This document shows positions 32,820 to 43,845 of a stretch of DNA of 64,000 nt, in pieces. The notes beneath the pieces are model-generated. The model had not been told where the DNA came from. It ran no database searches and saw nothing but the letters and a program-made list of their open reading frames with translations. The DNA is from Lepidodermella squamata (taxonomy: Eukaryota > Gastrotricha). Location: the NCBI GenBank assembly GCA_047495785.1, contig JBLDXI010000020.1:3038001-3102000 (forward strand), given 5' to 3'. The position numbers and the translations under genes were made by a program. Each line of letters starts with the position of its first letter. Positions within the stretch are counted from its first letter, which is position 1.

Positions 32820-35616
32820 ATGACCAGCTTTCTCCACTCGGCTGTCTGGTTGTTAATTGGGATAAACATAACCGTCTCGTACCCTATCAGTGAAATCTCC
32901 TCAACTCGTCAATGGGCTGTCTTACTTCAAGGTGGCGAAGCGGCAGCTAAGAAGCTAGCGCAAGAACTAGGCCTTGCGTACAAAATCCCGGTAGAATTTC
33001 TCTAGAAATCTTGACAAAACACTTTCTCATTCTCATTTTTTTCATTCTCAAGGTTGGTTCCATTCAAGATGTTTACATCCTCGAAGGAAAGTGGCCTGAA
33101 TTCCGGAAAGTTTCCGAATTCTCCCGGCCCATCAAGAAGAGAGAAGCGCTTACCCAGAGTAGAACCTGGGCCTCTGTGATAACTGATAAGCTCAAGCATC
33201 ATGATGGAGTGGCCTTCACCGAAATTCAAATCCCTCTTAAGAGGGTGAAAAGGGCGATAAGTCTCTACGACGATGATTCACTCTTCGACGACCCCCTGTG
33301 GCCCAAAACATGGTACTTGGTAAGTCCAGCCTCATCGATATCTCAACTACTTGAGAATTTTCAAACTTTGTAGAATAAAGCTCGAACGAGGTATGGATTC
33401 GATATGGATGTGCAGAACGCATGGGCAGCCGGTTATTCTGGGAAACAAGTCGTAATCACAATTTTAGACGACGGCATTGAGGGAAAACACGAAGATCTCG
33501 CGACGAATTTCGACGGAAGGGCTAGTTACGATGTCAACGATGGCGATGGTGACCCTACCCCTGCTTACGACCCCCTTGACAACAACAGGCATGGAACTCG
33601 ATGTGCTGGAGTAGCAGCTGCTATTGCCAATAACAGTCTTTGCTCAGTTGGGGTTGCCTATAATGCATTAATAGGAGGAATTAGGATGTTAGACGGGCAA
33701 ATTACTGATGTTGTCGAAGCTCAGTCTATATCTTTCAATCCCCAGCATATCGATATATACTCCGCTAGCTGGGGGCCGGATGACGATGGGAAAACTGTGG
33801 AAGGACCAGGAAAATTAGCTTCATTAGCATTTCAACGTGGGGTAAAGTTAGGAAGAGGTGGGAAAGGTAGTATCTACGTCTGGGCATCTGGAAACGGCGG
33901 AACCAATATCGATTCTTGTGCTTGTGATGGCTATGCAAGTTCGATTTACACAATTTCGATTAGCAGTACGACTGAGAATGGGCTCAAGCCGTGGTACCTG
34001 GAAGAATGCGCATCTACTCTTGCTACTACATACAGCTCTGGAAATCCTGGCTTTGAACGCCAGGTAGTGACTACCACGCTTCGAAACCGCTGCACTGATG
34101 CTTTCACTGGGACGTCGGCGTCCGCGCCCTTTGCAGCTGGGATGATTGCTCTGACTTTGGAGGCGAATCCAAATCTTACTTGGCGAGATGTTCAGCACAT
34201 AATTGTGGAGACCGCGAGACCTGAGCCGCTGATGGACGCTGGCTGGGTTCTTAATGGGTACGTTCAAAATGACAAAATTCCGGCATTAAATAATTCGAAC
34301 ATGTTTGAATAGTGTTGGCAGGAACGTAAGCACGAAGTATGGCTATGGTTTAATGTCGGGATTCGCCATGGTAAAACTTGCGGAGCGTTGGAAAACCGTC
34401 CCTGAATTACTGACGTGCAATGCATTTGTTTCGGGCGGGCCTTACGACTTGACAGACATCCCTAGTCTGAGTCTCCTGGCAACTGTCAGCGACTCTGCAT
34501 GCTCTGGTTTCCCCGTCGTTTACATCGAACACGTTCAAGTCGTTGTTTCATTAAATTACTCTCGAAGAGGTGATCTGAGCATTTACTTGACCTCTCCAGC
34601 CGGAACTAAATCTCAACTGCTACCTCCGAGATGGTTGGACAGGGAGCCGGGTGAATTCAAAGACTGGCCACTTACCTCCGTACAATTCTGGGGTGAACGG
34701 GTCGAAGGGGATTGGCTTTTGTTAATATCGAACGTGGGACAATCTAACTTCGGATCTTTAAGAAAGTGGCAGCTTGTTTTTCATGGAACTGAAACGGCAC
34801 CTGCTTCCTCAGCTCTGCCCAGAAAGGTTGTGAAAGTAACAACAACGGCGAAATCTGAGTCTTTCGAAACAACAACCCGGTTCATTTCAACATCAACGAC
34901 TCTCAAAACCACGGTGAGTATTTGTTGGTCTGCTGTTTGTTGGGCTAATTATTTTGAGCTTTTTGTAGAAATCATCCACGAAACCTGCTACAACTACAGC
35001 TTTCACCACTACCACCACAGTTCGAACGACTACTGACAAGTCTACTCCAACTATTCCCACAACTCGACTAACGACTAGGACATCAACTTCTCTGTCAACT
35101 GTAACTGTTACGCCAAGGAGGGTAACAACGACTCCTACTACGTCTCCCACAACACGTCGAGTAATTACAGTGCCAATGACATTTTACCCCAATAACACAT
35201 CGACTGCGAGAGCAACTGCGACTCGGAGGACTGCAACGACGCGCAAACTTACAACAGTTCCTATTTACACTCCTGAGCAGTGGCCTACCCGGCCTTTAAC
35301 CACCCCTAGTTTACCTTGGCAGCCCGTCGAAGCAAGAAATCAGTGGAGGTCGTTCGCCATGGTTCTGTACAACACCACAGTAATGCCGACAACAACCACC
35401 CCAACGACATCAGTTACTACCGAGGAACAAACTTCCCAAACTTATAGGACGAGAATTGTCACTGTTCCAACAGTAAAGTCCACCACGGCTTCTCCCAAAA
35501 CCGAGACAGGACTGATTTCTTCAGCTTACAATCCACAAGCGATGCAATTGTTGAAGTTTTCAGCCATCAACTATTTGCTGTTATTTTTGAAAAACAACAC
35601 CCTTCTTTACCTTTGA
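32820..35616 (+). CDS. Furin-like proprotein convertase with Thr-rich mucin tail
   Basis: Exons 32820-32990, 33053-33319, 33374-34257, 34313-34913 and 34969-35616 give about 856 residues. Signal peptide, then a convertase prodomain ([20 protein letters not shown]) ending at the auto-cleavage site LKRVKR (residue 124), with an internal basic site (RPIKKR). The S8 catalytic domain carries all key residues: Asp in ITILDDGIE (about 178), His in [10 protein letters not shown] (about 219), the oxyanion Asn in VWASGNGG and Ser in [13 protein letters not shown] (about 394). A P domain follows (about 445-610: [22 protein letters not shown]). Instead of the usual Cys-rich region and TM, the C-terminus is about 230 residues of Thr/Pro-rich mucin-like sequence ending in a hydrophobic stretch (INYLLLFL). 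Convertases cut precursors after R-x-K/R-R in the secretory pathway. Anchoring by that hydrophobic end is possible. Confidence 0.93.
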
Positions 35617-35676
35617 GAAGGAGCTTTTTCTGCGATAATGTCTGTCATTTGTACAGCTACCAGTATATTTTTATTC

Positions 35677-35682
35677 AATAAA
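35677..35682 (+). terminator. Polyadenylation signal of the furin-like gene
   Basis: AATAAA 61 bp after the furin-like stop codon and only 17 bp before the stop of the convergent GPCR gene, so the two transcripts probably overlap at their 3' ends. Confidence 0.6.
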
Positions 35683-35698
35683 AATGCTGCTATAAAAA

Positions 35699-38468
35699 TC
35701 AGAATTGTGTAATCGAGTGTCGTTTATGCATGTTCAGCACCATGAAAGAGCCATTTCCTTGAGCTATAAATTGAGAATTGCGTCTTGTTGGCTTGTGCAC
35801 AGCTGGCATAGCAGCCATAGAAGACTTAGGATCGATCATTGGCTCAATTGGCTTTGAAATTAGCTTGGGTATGAAAATATTAGCAAGATTTATCACAACG
35901 AAGGCGATTGCGCTAGACGCTATCGTAATTATCAAGCCGCGAGCATTTTGTGCGAAAATCAATCCTAATATGATGGTCGCGAAAGAAAGAATCAGTTTTC
36001 TATAAATACACCGGCACGACGCTTGAAAATCTGGAATATTTACGAATGATTGCTGAAAAATTAAAATTATCAATATTCCTAATATTACCATTCAAAAATA
36101 AATTACCGATCTGAGAACATATGCGAGGAAACTTTGACGGAGGATGTAGAGCTCTTCTAAAGCCGCGATCACAGCAAAGATAGTAAGAGGAACAGCAGAT
36201 ATTACTGGCTTGAAACTTGGCGAAGAGTATTGATAGAACAAGCTGATATCTGAGTGTGAGATCTCCAATCTTTCATACTGCCTATCCACCCGTATTGAAT
36301 CCACCAAGGCCCAAGCTATGATTAGCGCTGTAAGCAGGCCTATCCAAGACAGCATGAACTTGACAATATTACGCTCCACGATTTTGATAGGCAGGTTATT
36401 TCTTCTCGCCCGATGCTTTGATCTTTTCGCATTCGCGGGGGAGCTGATTTTAAATAAAATTGATCCTATTTCCATCTTGGCAGAGAGAGCAGCAAATACT
36501 ATCACAGCTCCGATGACGAGGAGCGATACGGACGCTTTGAAGTATGGCAAAGCTACTTTAGGGTCAGCTTGTGTAGGCAAAATAATTAGATGACTTGAAA
36601 TGACGCAATTCCCAAACAAAATCGTGCTGTTCAGCGCCATATGAAAGCCTTGGCTAAATGGAACAATCGGCCGCAATAACTGATCAAGCAAAAGCAAAAA
36701 ACTAGTAATGATGAGTACGATGGCGATCGAAACCAAGATGTAATACTCGTAAGACACTAATAACGGGACGAGGATTTCTTGAATTACCATAGAATCTGAA
36801 TGAGGTCGACCGCTGTTGGTCCGCCAGGTTATCTGTGCTGGGCCAAGTTGGAAACCAGTCAGATTATTAGCGTCTGCATACGCGACGATTTTCATTACGA
36901 GCTGACCATTGGTCGAAAGCTGATTTTGAAGCATTGCGATCGGTGTATATCCTCGGGTGTTGTCCATAGTCGACTCTTCATACTGGTAATCTCCAAAAAG
37001 CCCTTCTGATCTGAACGTGTACAATGTCTTGCGCAACAAATCTCTGACGAAACTGCCATTTTTGCGAAAATTCACGGAATTCGTGAACCAGTCGGATAGC
37101 TTCTCACCACCTGAGGAAAGCAATCAGCTCTCTTATGTAAGAATATGGGAAATTCTTACTTTTACGCAGATATGCTTCTGTTAAGTTGAGCCACCGAGCA
37201 GCCATCATCGTTTGCTCGTAACATAGGAGACGGAGGCCCCAAATCGACGGATTAACCGGGCTTGTCGCTCTCGCTAACATCAACTCGTCGAATTGTCTCT
37301 GAGTCATGCCAGAAAAATCTGCCACTTCTGCACTTGAAACTTGGCCTTTTGAAACGGGGCCAATGAAAAAAGTGCTGAGCAAAACCTGAGGAACAAATGA
37401 TTGAACATTCTTCAAGGGATTTCGAAATTATACTTCTTTCAACATGTCTGATGTGCACCATGGGTATCTCAGTGGGGTATTTGGCTGATAACCGCCAAGT
37501 AACGGAGAAATAATCGTGATCGCCGGCCCAAACAATCCGTATCGATGCAGAAAACAAGCAACCAGAGACTGTGTGCCTGATACGGTTACAATAACCCTGG
37601 GTCGAACTGACGCCAAATCCATAACAGCTGATTCTACATCAGATTCTTTCGGCAAACTAGCCCCGACAGATTCCGTGGGATACTTGAACATCCCAATAAG
37701 GAAGGTCACGTTTATTAGGTCCATCTCAGCCAATAGAGCGGTCTCAACCAAATTCCAGATAGGGTACAGCTCTGAGAGCATAGCGATTTTCCGCCAGCCC
37801 ATTTTTGCGATGAAGTGAGCTGCCAGTCTTGCTTGCGATATCGGAGGAGCGATCATCACAAATAGAGAATTGTAGGCCTTTCTATTCATCTGCACATGAG
37901 CTGTATTAGCTGCAGTGGTGATCTTCGGATTATATTGAGGTTTAATTAATAAATACGATGCCTGCATTTTACGACATACCCCTAAGACGTCGTAGTAGGG
38001 CAGGAAAAGTCCAGTGAACTGGTTGCCAGTCGACATGGGTCCCAGCACTAGGGGCAATCGATTAGGTGCCTGTGTTAACTGCTCCAATTTTTCGATGACC
38101 ATAGCAACTTGTACAGGAACCAATGTCTTAAAATTTGTTAATAAGGATTAAGGATTCATCAATTAGAAAATGTCAATAGATACTTTGTCATCAATCAGCT
38201 CAATTTCAAGCTGGTAATCCCGAAGGAGCCCAGCTTTCTCCACTTGAGCCAAAGCAATCTCGGTTGCCTTGGTGCATACCCTACCCATTGGATAAACAGT
38301 AGAATTGTAATAGATGAAAGCCAGTAGCGAGAGCTTTGTGCGATTGCCAGAATTTGTGCTATTCAACTGCTCCGAAAACACCTTCGCCGGCATCGGTGGC
38401 ATCCAATAATCTGACATCGCACGCACGATGTGGATAAAGACGACTGAAGTAAATATTAAATTTTTCAT
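35699..38468 (-). CDS. GABA-B-like class C GPCR (five exons)
   Basis: Minus-strand exons 38184-38468, 37434-38126, 37160-37385, 36107-37110 and 35699-36052 join to about 853 residues. The start MKNLIFTSVVFIHIVRAMS is a signal peptide. An ANF-receptor-type ligand-binding domain fills about residues 40-480 (LVLGPMSTGNQ, FIAKMGWRKIAMLSELY, RPRVIVTVSGTQ). Seven TM segments follow from about residue 510 (YYILVSIAIVLIITSFLLLL ... ATIILGLIFAQ ... AIAFVVINLANIFIPKL). The FIPKL end of TM7 corresponds to the FVPK motif of class C receptors, and a cytoplasmic tail of about 50 residues follows. It belongs to the same family as the intronless receptor at 2199-4502 but is intact and spliced. It is probably a metabotropic receptor coupling to G proteins; the ligand cannot be read from the sequence. 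Confidence 0.85.
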
Positions 38469-38827
38469 TTGATCAAAAATTTGATTTGAATTTTAACCTG
38501 TGGAAGCAGTTATTAGAGCCAACTACGCCTCTGCTTTTCCTGATAGCGACTAATTAGCGGAATGATCATTCGCTCGTTTTTTTCACGCGATTCCCTTCAA
38601 GCGTTATTTGATACTTTTATCCATCCGTCTGCACTCAGCAAAGGCTATAAATGAAAGTAACGATTTAGCGTGAGAATCGAAAATAACGAATGTCTCTTGA
38701 GAAAAGTCTTCACTTACGGAGATGTGCGATATGGATACCATCGTTGTTTGTGTCGGCTGCCGGAAAAAATTGAATCGCTATTAGAAAAATATTGTTTTGT
38801 TCCCACGATCATCGACCTGTTTTTAGA
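38469..38827. other. Divergent upstream region of GPCR (minus) and Kunitz gene (plus)
   Basis: About 360 bp with no coding signal. It would contain both promoters. A TTTTTAG just before 38828 could be an acceptor, so an upstream non-coding exon of the Kunitz gene is possible. Confidence 0.4.
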
Positions 38828-39370
38828 ATGTTGTTTAGTATGAATGACAACATTTTGACGGCTATCCATGAAATGCTCATCCTAAGTATATTTATGCTGG
38901 CTAAGCTAACGCTAGGAATGAAAGCTGCCGTTGTCCAACCATGCATTTTGTCAACTCTGCCGCTAAATCAGCCTGATTCCGAAAGCACTGATATTATCGA
39001 CACAAACCACAGAAATCTTTGTCAAGTAAACGCTGAAGAAGCTGCGAGTATCAGCCGGGAGAGACTATGTCCAAACGTCGTTTGGAGATGGCGGTACAGC
39101 TACGAAGACAAAATTTGCATTAGATTCATGTATCACGGATGTGAGGAATGTAAGTTTTGAGATGATAATAGCCAGTGTTTCAAGAAATCATTTTTTTCAG
39201 TTCTGAAAAATGCTTTTATGTCTAAAGAGGATTGCGAAACTGAATGTGGAGCTCCACCGCTACAACAAGACGCTTTCGTTGACGCTCTATCTAACTCCAG
39301 TCCCGCCAAACACCTGCCGTTTCTGTCACTGACCATAGCAATCTCTTTATTCTCAGGATTTTTCAAATAA
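38828..39370 (+). CDS. Kunitz/BPTI-domain protein with hydrophobic C-terminus
   Basis: Two exons, 38828-39149 and 39201-39370, with a 51-bp intron. An alternative start at 38873 would put the signal sequence (MLILSIFMLAKLTLGMKA) first. One Kunitz domain with six Cys is visible: C...C(PNVVWRWRY)...C(IRFMYHG)C...C(ETE)C. The gap between Cys 1 and Cys 2 is about 15 residues instead of the usual 8, and Pro follows Cys 2 at the P1-like position, so classical trypsin inhibition is doubtful. After the domain, a Ser/Asn-rich spacer leads to a terminal hydrophobic segment (FLSLTIAISLFSGFF), which suggests a GPI-anchor signal or C-terminal TM. The gene is convergent with the first member of the seven-gene family; the two stop codons are 18 bp apart. 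Confidence 0.75.
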
Positions 39371-39388
39371 ATAATGCTTATTTCTTTG

Positions 39389-40042
39389 TCAGTAGTGTGG
39401 GGCGATTGCAGCTCCTTGCCCTTCCCATCTGGCTGCGTTTTGGGGGTCAAGATAAATGTTAGGTACATCAATTCGATTTTGATGAGCCATCATTGGCGGA
39501 GGCATTCCGTGATATGACATAACCGGTGTCAACGACGCAAGTTTTTTCCTCTGATAGTATCGGTAGGCCCCATAGCACAGGAAACAACCAATAACAGCGA
39601 AGAAGATGAGCGCGATAATCCCGACCTCAGCACCCGTCAGTTGCAGACTTACTTCAGTCGACAAAGCTTGAGACCCGCAAGCCGAATCAACGGGTATGAC
39701 AATGACGGTATAGACTTGCAGGTTCCCGACAAAGTTGTAGGTGTTTTGCGTAACAGTTGCATTTTCGACGTCCATGTTCGAGCTTGATTTCGCACAGCGG
39801 TAACATTTTCTCCCACATTTGACTCTCTTAGCACATGATTCGTGGGAGATGGATATTAGAGTCAAGGAATTCCCGCCGTCCCAGTTGCAAGACAACCGAC
39901 GTTCTGAGCTGAAAATACCGCTAATTTGCTCGCAATTCAGGTAAGTAAAGCTTGAGCAGTCGCTTGAAGGAATTATTGTTGATATATTTTGACCATAAGC
40001 CACTTGGATGAAAGATAAAATTAAAACTAGTCTGCAGCACAT
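39389..40042 (-). CDS. Cys-rich single-pass membrane protein, family member A (intronless, divergent)
   Basis: 217 residues in one exon. The signal peptide (MCCRLVLILSFIQVAYGQ) is followed by an ectodomain carrying the family core: C...IFSSERRLSCNW...ISISHESC...CGRKCYRC, a Gly-containing segment (YNFVGNLQVYTV) and the eighth Cys in the next block (DSACGS). A TM helix (VGIIALIFFAVIGCFLCY) and a tail of about 60 residues with Pro/Met-rich sequence (HGMPPPMMAH) close the protein. It lacks the intron that interrupts the other six members right after the 'VYxV' segment. It is the most divergent copy and sits at the 3' edge of the cluster. Function unknown. Confidence 0.78.
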   Translation of the reverse strand: MCCRLVLILSFIQVAYGQNISTIIPSSDCSSFTYLNCEQISGIFSSERRLSCNWDGGNSLTLISISHESCAKRVKCGRKCYRCAKSSSNMDVENATVTQNTYNFVGNLQVYTVIVIPVDSACGSQALSTEVSLQLTGAEVGIIALIFFAVIGCFLCYGAYRYYQRKKLASLTPVMSYHGMPPPMMAHQNRIDVPNIYLDPQNAARWEGQGAAIAPHY

Positions 40043-40247
40043 TCAAAACATCTTTTACTGAACTTTGGAGCTGAATGTTGATGGAAATTGTTTTTATTAT
40101 TTTTTAGAATCGCCAGGATACGGCAAAAGCTGATAAAGAATTCATGCACACGAGCAGCACTAATGGCTCTAAGATCAATAATAAGAGTATTCCGGGTATT
40201 TTTTGACAGTGCCAACGGAGTCGAAGAAGATACCAACGTTACAACCT

Positions 40248-40978
40248 TTAATGGGGATAGTAATTAGGATTGACTTGAGGACCAGCACCATAATTAGGCG
40301 GAGGAGGGTAGGATTGCATCAGTGGAGGAGCAGGGTTGTAAACAGTACTGTACGTAGCAGTTTTGTAGCGACCAGCAAAGCAGCACCAGCCGTGGCGTAG
40401 AGCACAACAGAGGGAGATGCCAATACAGCTGCCGAGCACAACCGCCACGATCGTAACAATAATCGCGACTTCAGCCGGGGTAAGGTCAGCACTTGCAATG
40501 GTTTGCATCATTTGGGCGGGCTCATTGGGGCACTTGTTATTGCGGCGGTAGAGGTAAACCTGGTCATTACACATGCTACACAACAAATTTTATAATTTAA
40601 TAATCAACGAACCGAGTAACTTTCCAATGGACCGCTGAATTCGAAATATTGGCCAGTGGAGATAGTCCGGTTTCGAATATCAGTCACAGTTTCATACAAC
40701 ACGCATTTCTTGCAGTTCTTGCCACAATTCACTTGCTTGACACATTTATCATGTGTTACCGTAAATGTGTAGTTCACATGAGACGAGTTAGAGTCGAAGT
40801 CTTCCTCTCTCCAGCTACAGCCGATGACTCGATCAACGCTGAAAATCGCGTTCGAACCAGATTTGCATTGGAAATCGCTGAATGTTGCTGAGTAACATTG
40901 AGCGGTCGTAGTGGTGTTAGCGGCTTCTATAGCCGCTAGCATCCCGAAAAATAAAGCCAGTAACATGAATTGAGTCAT
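40248..40978 (-). CDS. Cys-rich single-pass membrane protein, family member B
   Basis: Exons 40613-40978 and 40248-40559 around a 53-bp phase-0 intron give 225 residues. The start at 40978 (MTQFMLLALFFGMLAAIEA) is a good signal peptide; the longer open frame upstream has no ATG. The ectodomain has CYSATFSDFQC, NAIFSVDRVIGCSW, VTHDKC and CGKNCKKC. Exon 2 supplies the eighth Cys (NNKCPN), a TM helix (VAIIVTIVAVVLGSCIGI), juxtamembrane cysteines and a Pro/Tyr-rich tail containing PPNY, a PPxY match able to bind WW domains, e.g. of Nedd4-type ligases. Function unknown. Confidence 0.8.
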
Positions 40979-41485
40979 GTTCGAAAGCAAATGTATGGTC
41001 CTTCGCAGGGGGTTTACGAAAATTCTAATTTTCAATATCCAGCATGCGGGAGAGGATTCGAAATCAAACCAAGAAATTAAGAAATACGTTTAACTAGGAT
41101 TATTACCTGTTTTCTGTCGCGACTCTGGTATAAATGATCCGGCACCAGCTTATCGTATTAGGAATACGGAAGCGCGGGTAGGCCAGCTGTTTAACCATAG
41201 TTTACGCCGAGAAAATCGATGCATGTTAGTTCTGCCATCTTTATGCTGTTTTTTCATTTTTTGCACCGATCCATGCTTTAATTCTATGCTAAACTGTTAT
41301 TTGCTCAGCAATGCGTGGGATGATGACTGATATCTAGCCTTACAACAATAGATGAATGGACTCGTCAAAACAAATGAGTGAAATTGACAACTTCAGCCTG
41401 CACACAAAAAACTAAGGCTTGTTTATTGGTCAGATTCTCTTAAAAATAATCACAAGTTCAATATTGCGCCAAATGAGTCATTCAT
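40979..41485. other. Spacer between members B and C
   Basis: AT-rich. It should include the promoter of B and the 3' UTR of C. No coding signal. Confidence 0.5.
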
Positions 41486-42308
41486 TCAGTGAGCAGTAAA
41501 CTGTTCATAGGGTCTACCTTGTTGATGTGACGCCGGTTGGTAAGCCGCATTATTATTGCTCCAGCCAATAGTTTGCTGCTGAACCTGCGGTGGAGGGTTG
41601 ACGTAGTAAGGTGCCGTCGAGTTGGGTTGAGGCGGCGGCGGCACATAAATTTGAGCCATGGGTTGCCCGCCGATTGATGAAAAGACGGGTTGAGGCGGTG
41701 GCCTATTCCGGCCACAGCAAATACAAGCGATGGTTATTCCGCCAATAATTAAAATTATGACAATTATGATGGCCGCGATTACCCCTCCCTCGGCAGCAGT
41801 GAGTCCAGCATCAACCGAGGTCGAAAGGGATTGTGTGAAATTCTCGCAAGTACGTGTAATAGTGATCTGAAGAGAGAGAATAATGAAAGTTTTCGGAAAT
41901 AACTCAAAATAATTATTTTACAAAATATATTTCTGCTGATCCGATGTATTTGAAATAAGTTTGATTGGTTACGGTGTTTGTCACATCGTTTGCGTTTGCG
42001 TACTCGACGCATTTATCGCAATTTCTCCCGCATGAGATTCGCCGCTTACACTCTTGATGAGAAATCGAGATGAGGTACTGCAGCTGCTTCGGCGGAGGGC
42101 TTGTATCAGTCCATCTGCATTCGACCTTCCGTGGGACACTGAAAATTGGGTTATCTGAGTCACACGAAGCTGCTCCGAAGTTGGTAGAGTACGAACATAT
42201 CGCCGGACGAGATGGCACTGTTGTTGTATTAGCAATGATAGTACGATTATCTGCGGCCCAGTTCATCTCGATAGCCAAGCTGAATAGAATAGTCAGAGAT
42301 CTCAGCAT
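41486..42308 (-). CDS. Cys-rich single-pass membrane protein, family member C
   Basis: Exons 41922-42308 and 41486-41866 around a 55-bp phase-0 intron give 255 residues. Exon 2 has no internal start and was recovered by reading from the acceptor TCTCTTCAG. Signal peptide (MLRSLTILFSLAIEMNWA), then C...ASC, NPIFSVPRKVECRWTD, ISISHQEC, ISCGRNCDKC and YFKYIGSAEIYF. Exon 2 begins ITITRTCENF (eighth Cys), then a TM helix (VIAAIIIVIILIIGGITIA), CICC, and a long Pro/Gln/Asn/Tyr-rich tail (IYVPPPPQPN, YYVNPPPQVQQQ). The tail is the longest and most proline-rich of the family. Function unknown. Confidence 0.8.
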
Positions 42309-42676
42309 TCTTCGGGCGTTGCACAGGGAGGATGGAAATTTTTTGATTTGCAGCAGCTATAGACCAAACTATATTCTTTGATGCTAAGCTTGATGTGGCT
42401 ACGTTGGAAAACTGGCAACGAGCCCATTCATTATTCATGAGTTAAACTTCACCGCATCATGCGAGTTTCGATATTTTCCGCTGTGTACTGCGCTGCGAAA
42501 TCGATTGTAATTTTTCCTCTACACACGTACCCCTACCTGCCTCGATATCGATTATTCTCAGCTTATTGTGCTACTTTTTCCCACATTACGAGAGTGCAGA
42601 AATTCAAAACTGCCCATGGAAGATATTTATTAAAAATCAGGTTTGTAATACAAAAATATTACTACAATTCAGTCTT
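42309..42676. other. Spacer between members C and D
   Basis: Promoter side of C and 3' side of D. Contains a conserved block near 42580-42640 (cacattacgagagtgc...gatatttattaaaaatc) that recurs downstream of E (about 44380-44440) and F (about 47375-47440). On the minus strand this block carries AATAAA, so it is the shared polyadenylation region. Confidence 0.55.
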
Positions 42677-43433
42677 TCATTTCTTCGAAATCGTATTATC
42701 AGTAGGTGAGACAGAGTTTTGCGTAACAGCCGCTTGCTGATTTTCGGGTGTTGCCATAACCCCAAACTGAAACGCAGGATTGTAAGCTCCATCGTAAATC
42801 TTCTGTTGCTCGATTGGGATCATTGGAAAAGTTTTCTTTGGGGCGAAGCAGCAGACTTTCTTGGAGCCACAGATAATTACAGGCGTGATTACGAGGATAA
42901 GAAACACGGCAATTATTGCTCCAATTATTCCCCATTCAGTGGGTGTCAACCGAGCGTTGACTTCGTACGTTGCCGATGACACAAAATTATCGCATACTCT
43001 AAGAACAGTTACCTAGAAAGTCACGGGATAGCCATACTTTAGCAGATATTTCATAATTTCCCAAAAAGCTCACCTGATAAACTTTCGCTGAACCACCGTA
43101 TTTGAAATAATTGCCCTGAATCGTCTCGTTCAGGACATCGTAAGTAGTGTTGGAAGCTACGCACTGGACGCAGTTTTTCCCGCAGCCACGTTGCTTTGTG
43201 CACACCTGGTGCGAAACTGATATTTTGTAGGTAAGATTTGGGCTCTTATCGCCATCATCAGTCCAGCTACATTCCACACTCCTTGTAATACTAAAAATCG
43301 GATTTTCGGATTTGCAAGAAAGACCTCCATCAGCATCAAAAGCTGAAGATAAGCTGCAATCTTGGCCGTGAATCGTTACAAGCCCAGCCCCGAAAAGTAG
43401 CAGTGCAACACTTTCCAGTAAAAATAGTTGCAT
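42677..43433 (-). CDS. Cys-rich single-pass membrane protein, family member D
   Basis: Exons 43074-43433 and 42677-43012 around a 61-bp phase-0 intron give 231 residues. Signal peptide (MQLFLLESVALLLFGAGLVT), then DC, LSCKSENPIFSITRSVECSW, ISVSHQVC, GCGKNCVQC, NETIQGNYFKYGGSAKVYQ. Exon 2 starts VTVLRVCDNF, followed by a TM helix (WGIIGAIIAVFLILVITPV), a juxtamembrane VCCFAPKKTF and a tail ending TQNSVSPTDNTISKK. It is very similar to E and F throughout. The Cys-Cys next to the TM is a likely S-acylation site. Function unknown. Confidence 0.82.
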
Positions 43434-43587
43434 AATTTGAAGGCAGATGTTCTAAAGAATTGCAATAGCACAAATATACGCTTTTGTAGCGCTGAGGTTT
43501 TGCCTTGGAGCTATTTGAGCGCTTTGTGGAAACCTTTTCGTTCCCAGAAGAACGAACTGAGTGTTCGCTCGAAATCCCTCGCTAGAA

Positions 43588-43845
43588 AACGAAGAGTTTT
43601 CAGGCGCGATTGAGACGAGAGAGAACGCGTTGAAAAACTGCGAAGTGGTTAGATGGAAGCGTTATCTTCATCTTACTAAAGTTACTAAATTCTACAGAAT
43701 TTGCACAGATAAACTTAAAGATATTAGCAGCAAGCCATACCTGCGCTAAGGATCCTCGCATATCAGGGCTATAGCTGGCAATTATTTTCGTGTGGTGTTT
43801 AAAGCATAGCAATTTTCATTCAACAAATCTTTGGCTGGTAATGAA
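43588..43845. repeat. Duplicated spacer block, copy 1
   Basis: This non-coding stretch upstream of member D aligns by eye with 45595-45870 upstream of member E: shared blocks such as 'agagagaacgcgttgaaaaa', 'tggaagcgttat', 'taaattctac' and 'agcaattttcatt'. It shows that the duplicated unit included 5' flanking DNA. A weaker relative lies at about 48370-48510. Confidence 0.65.
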
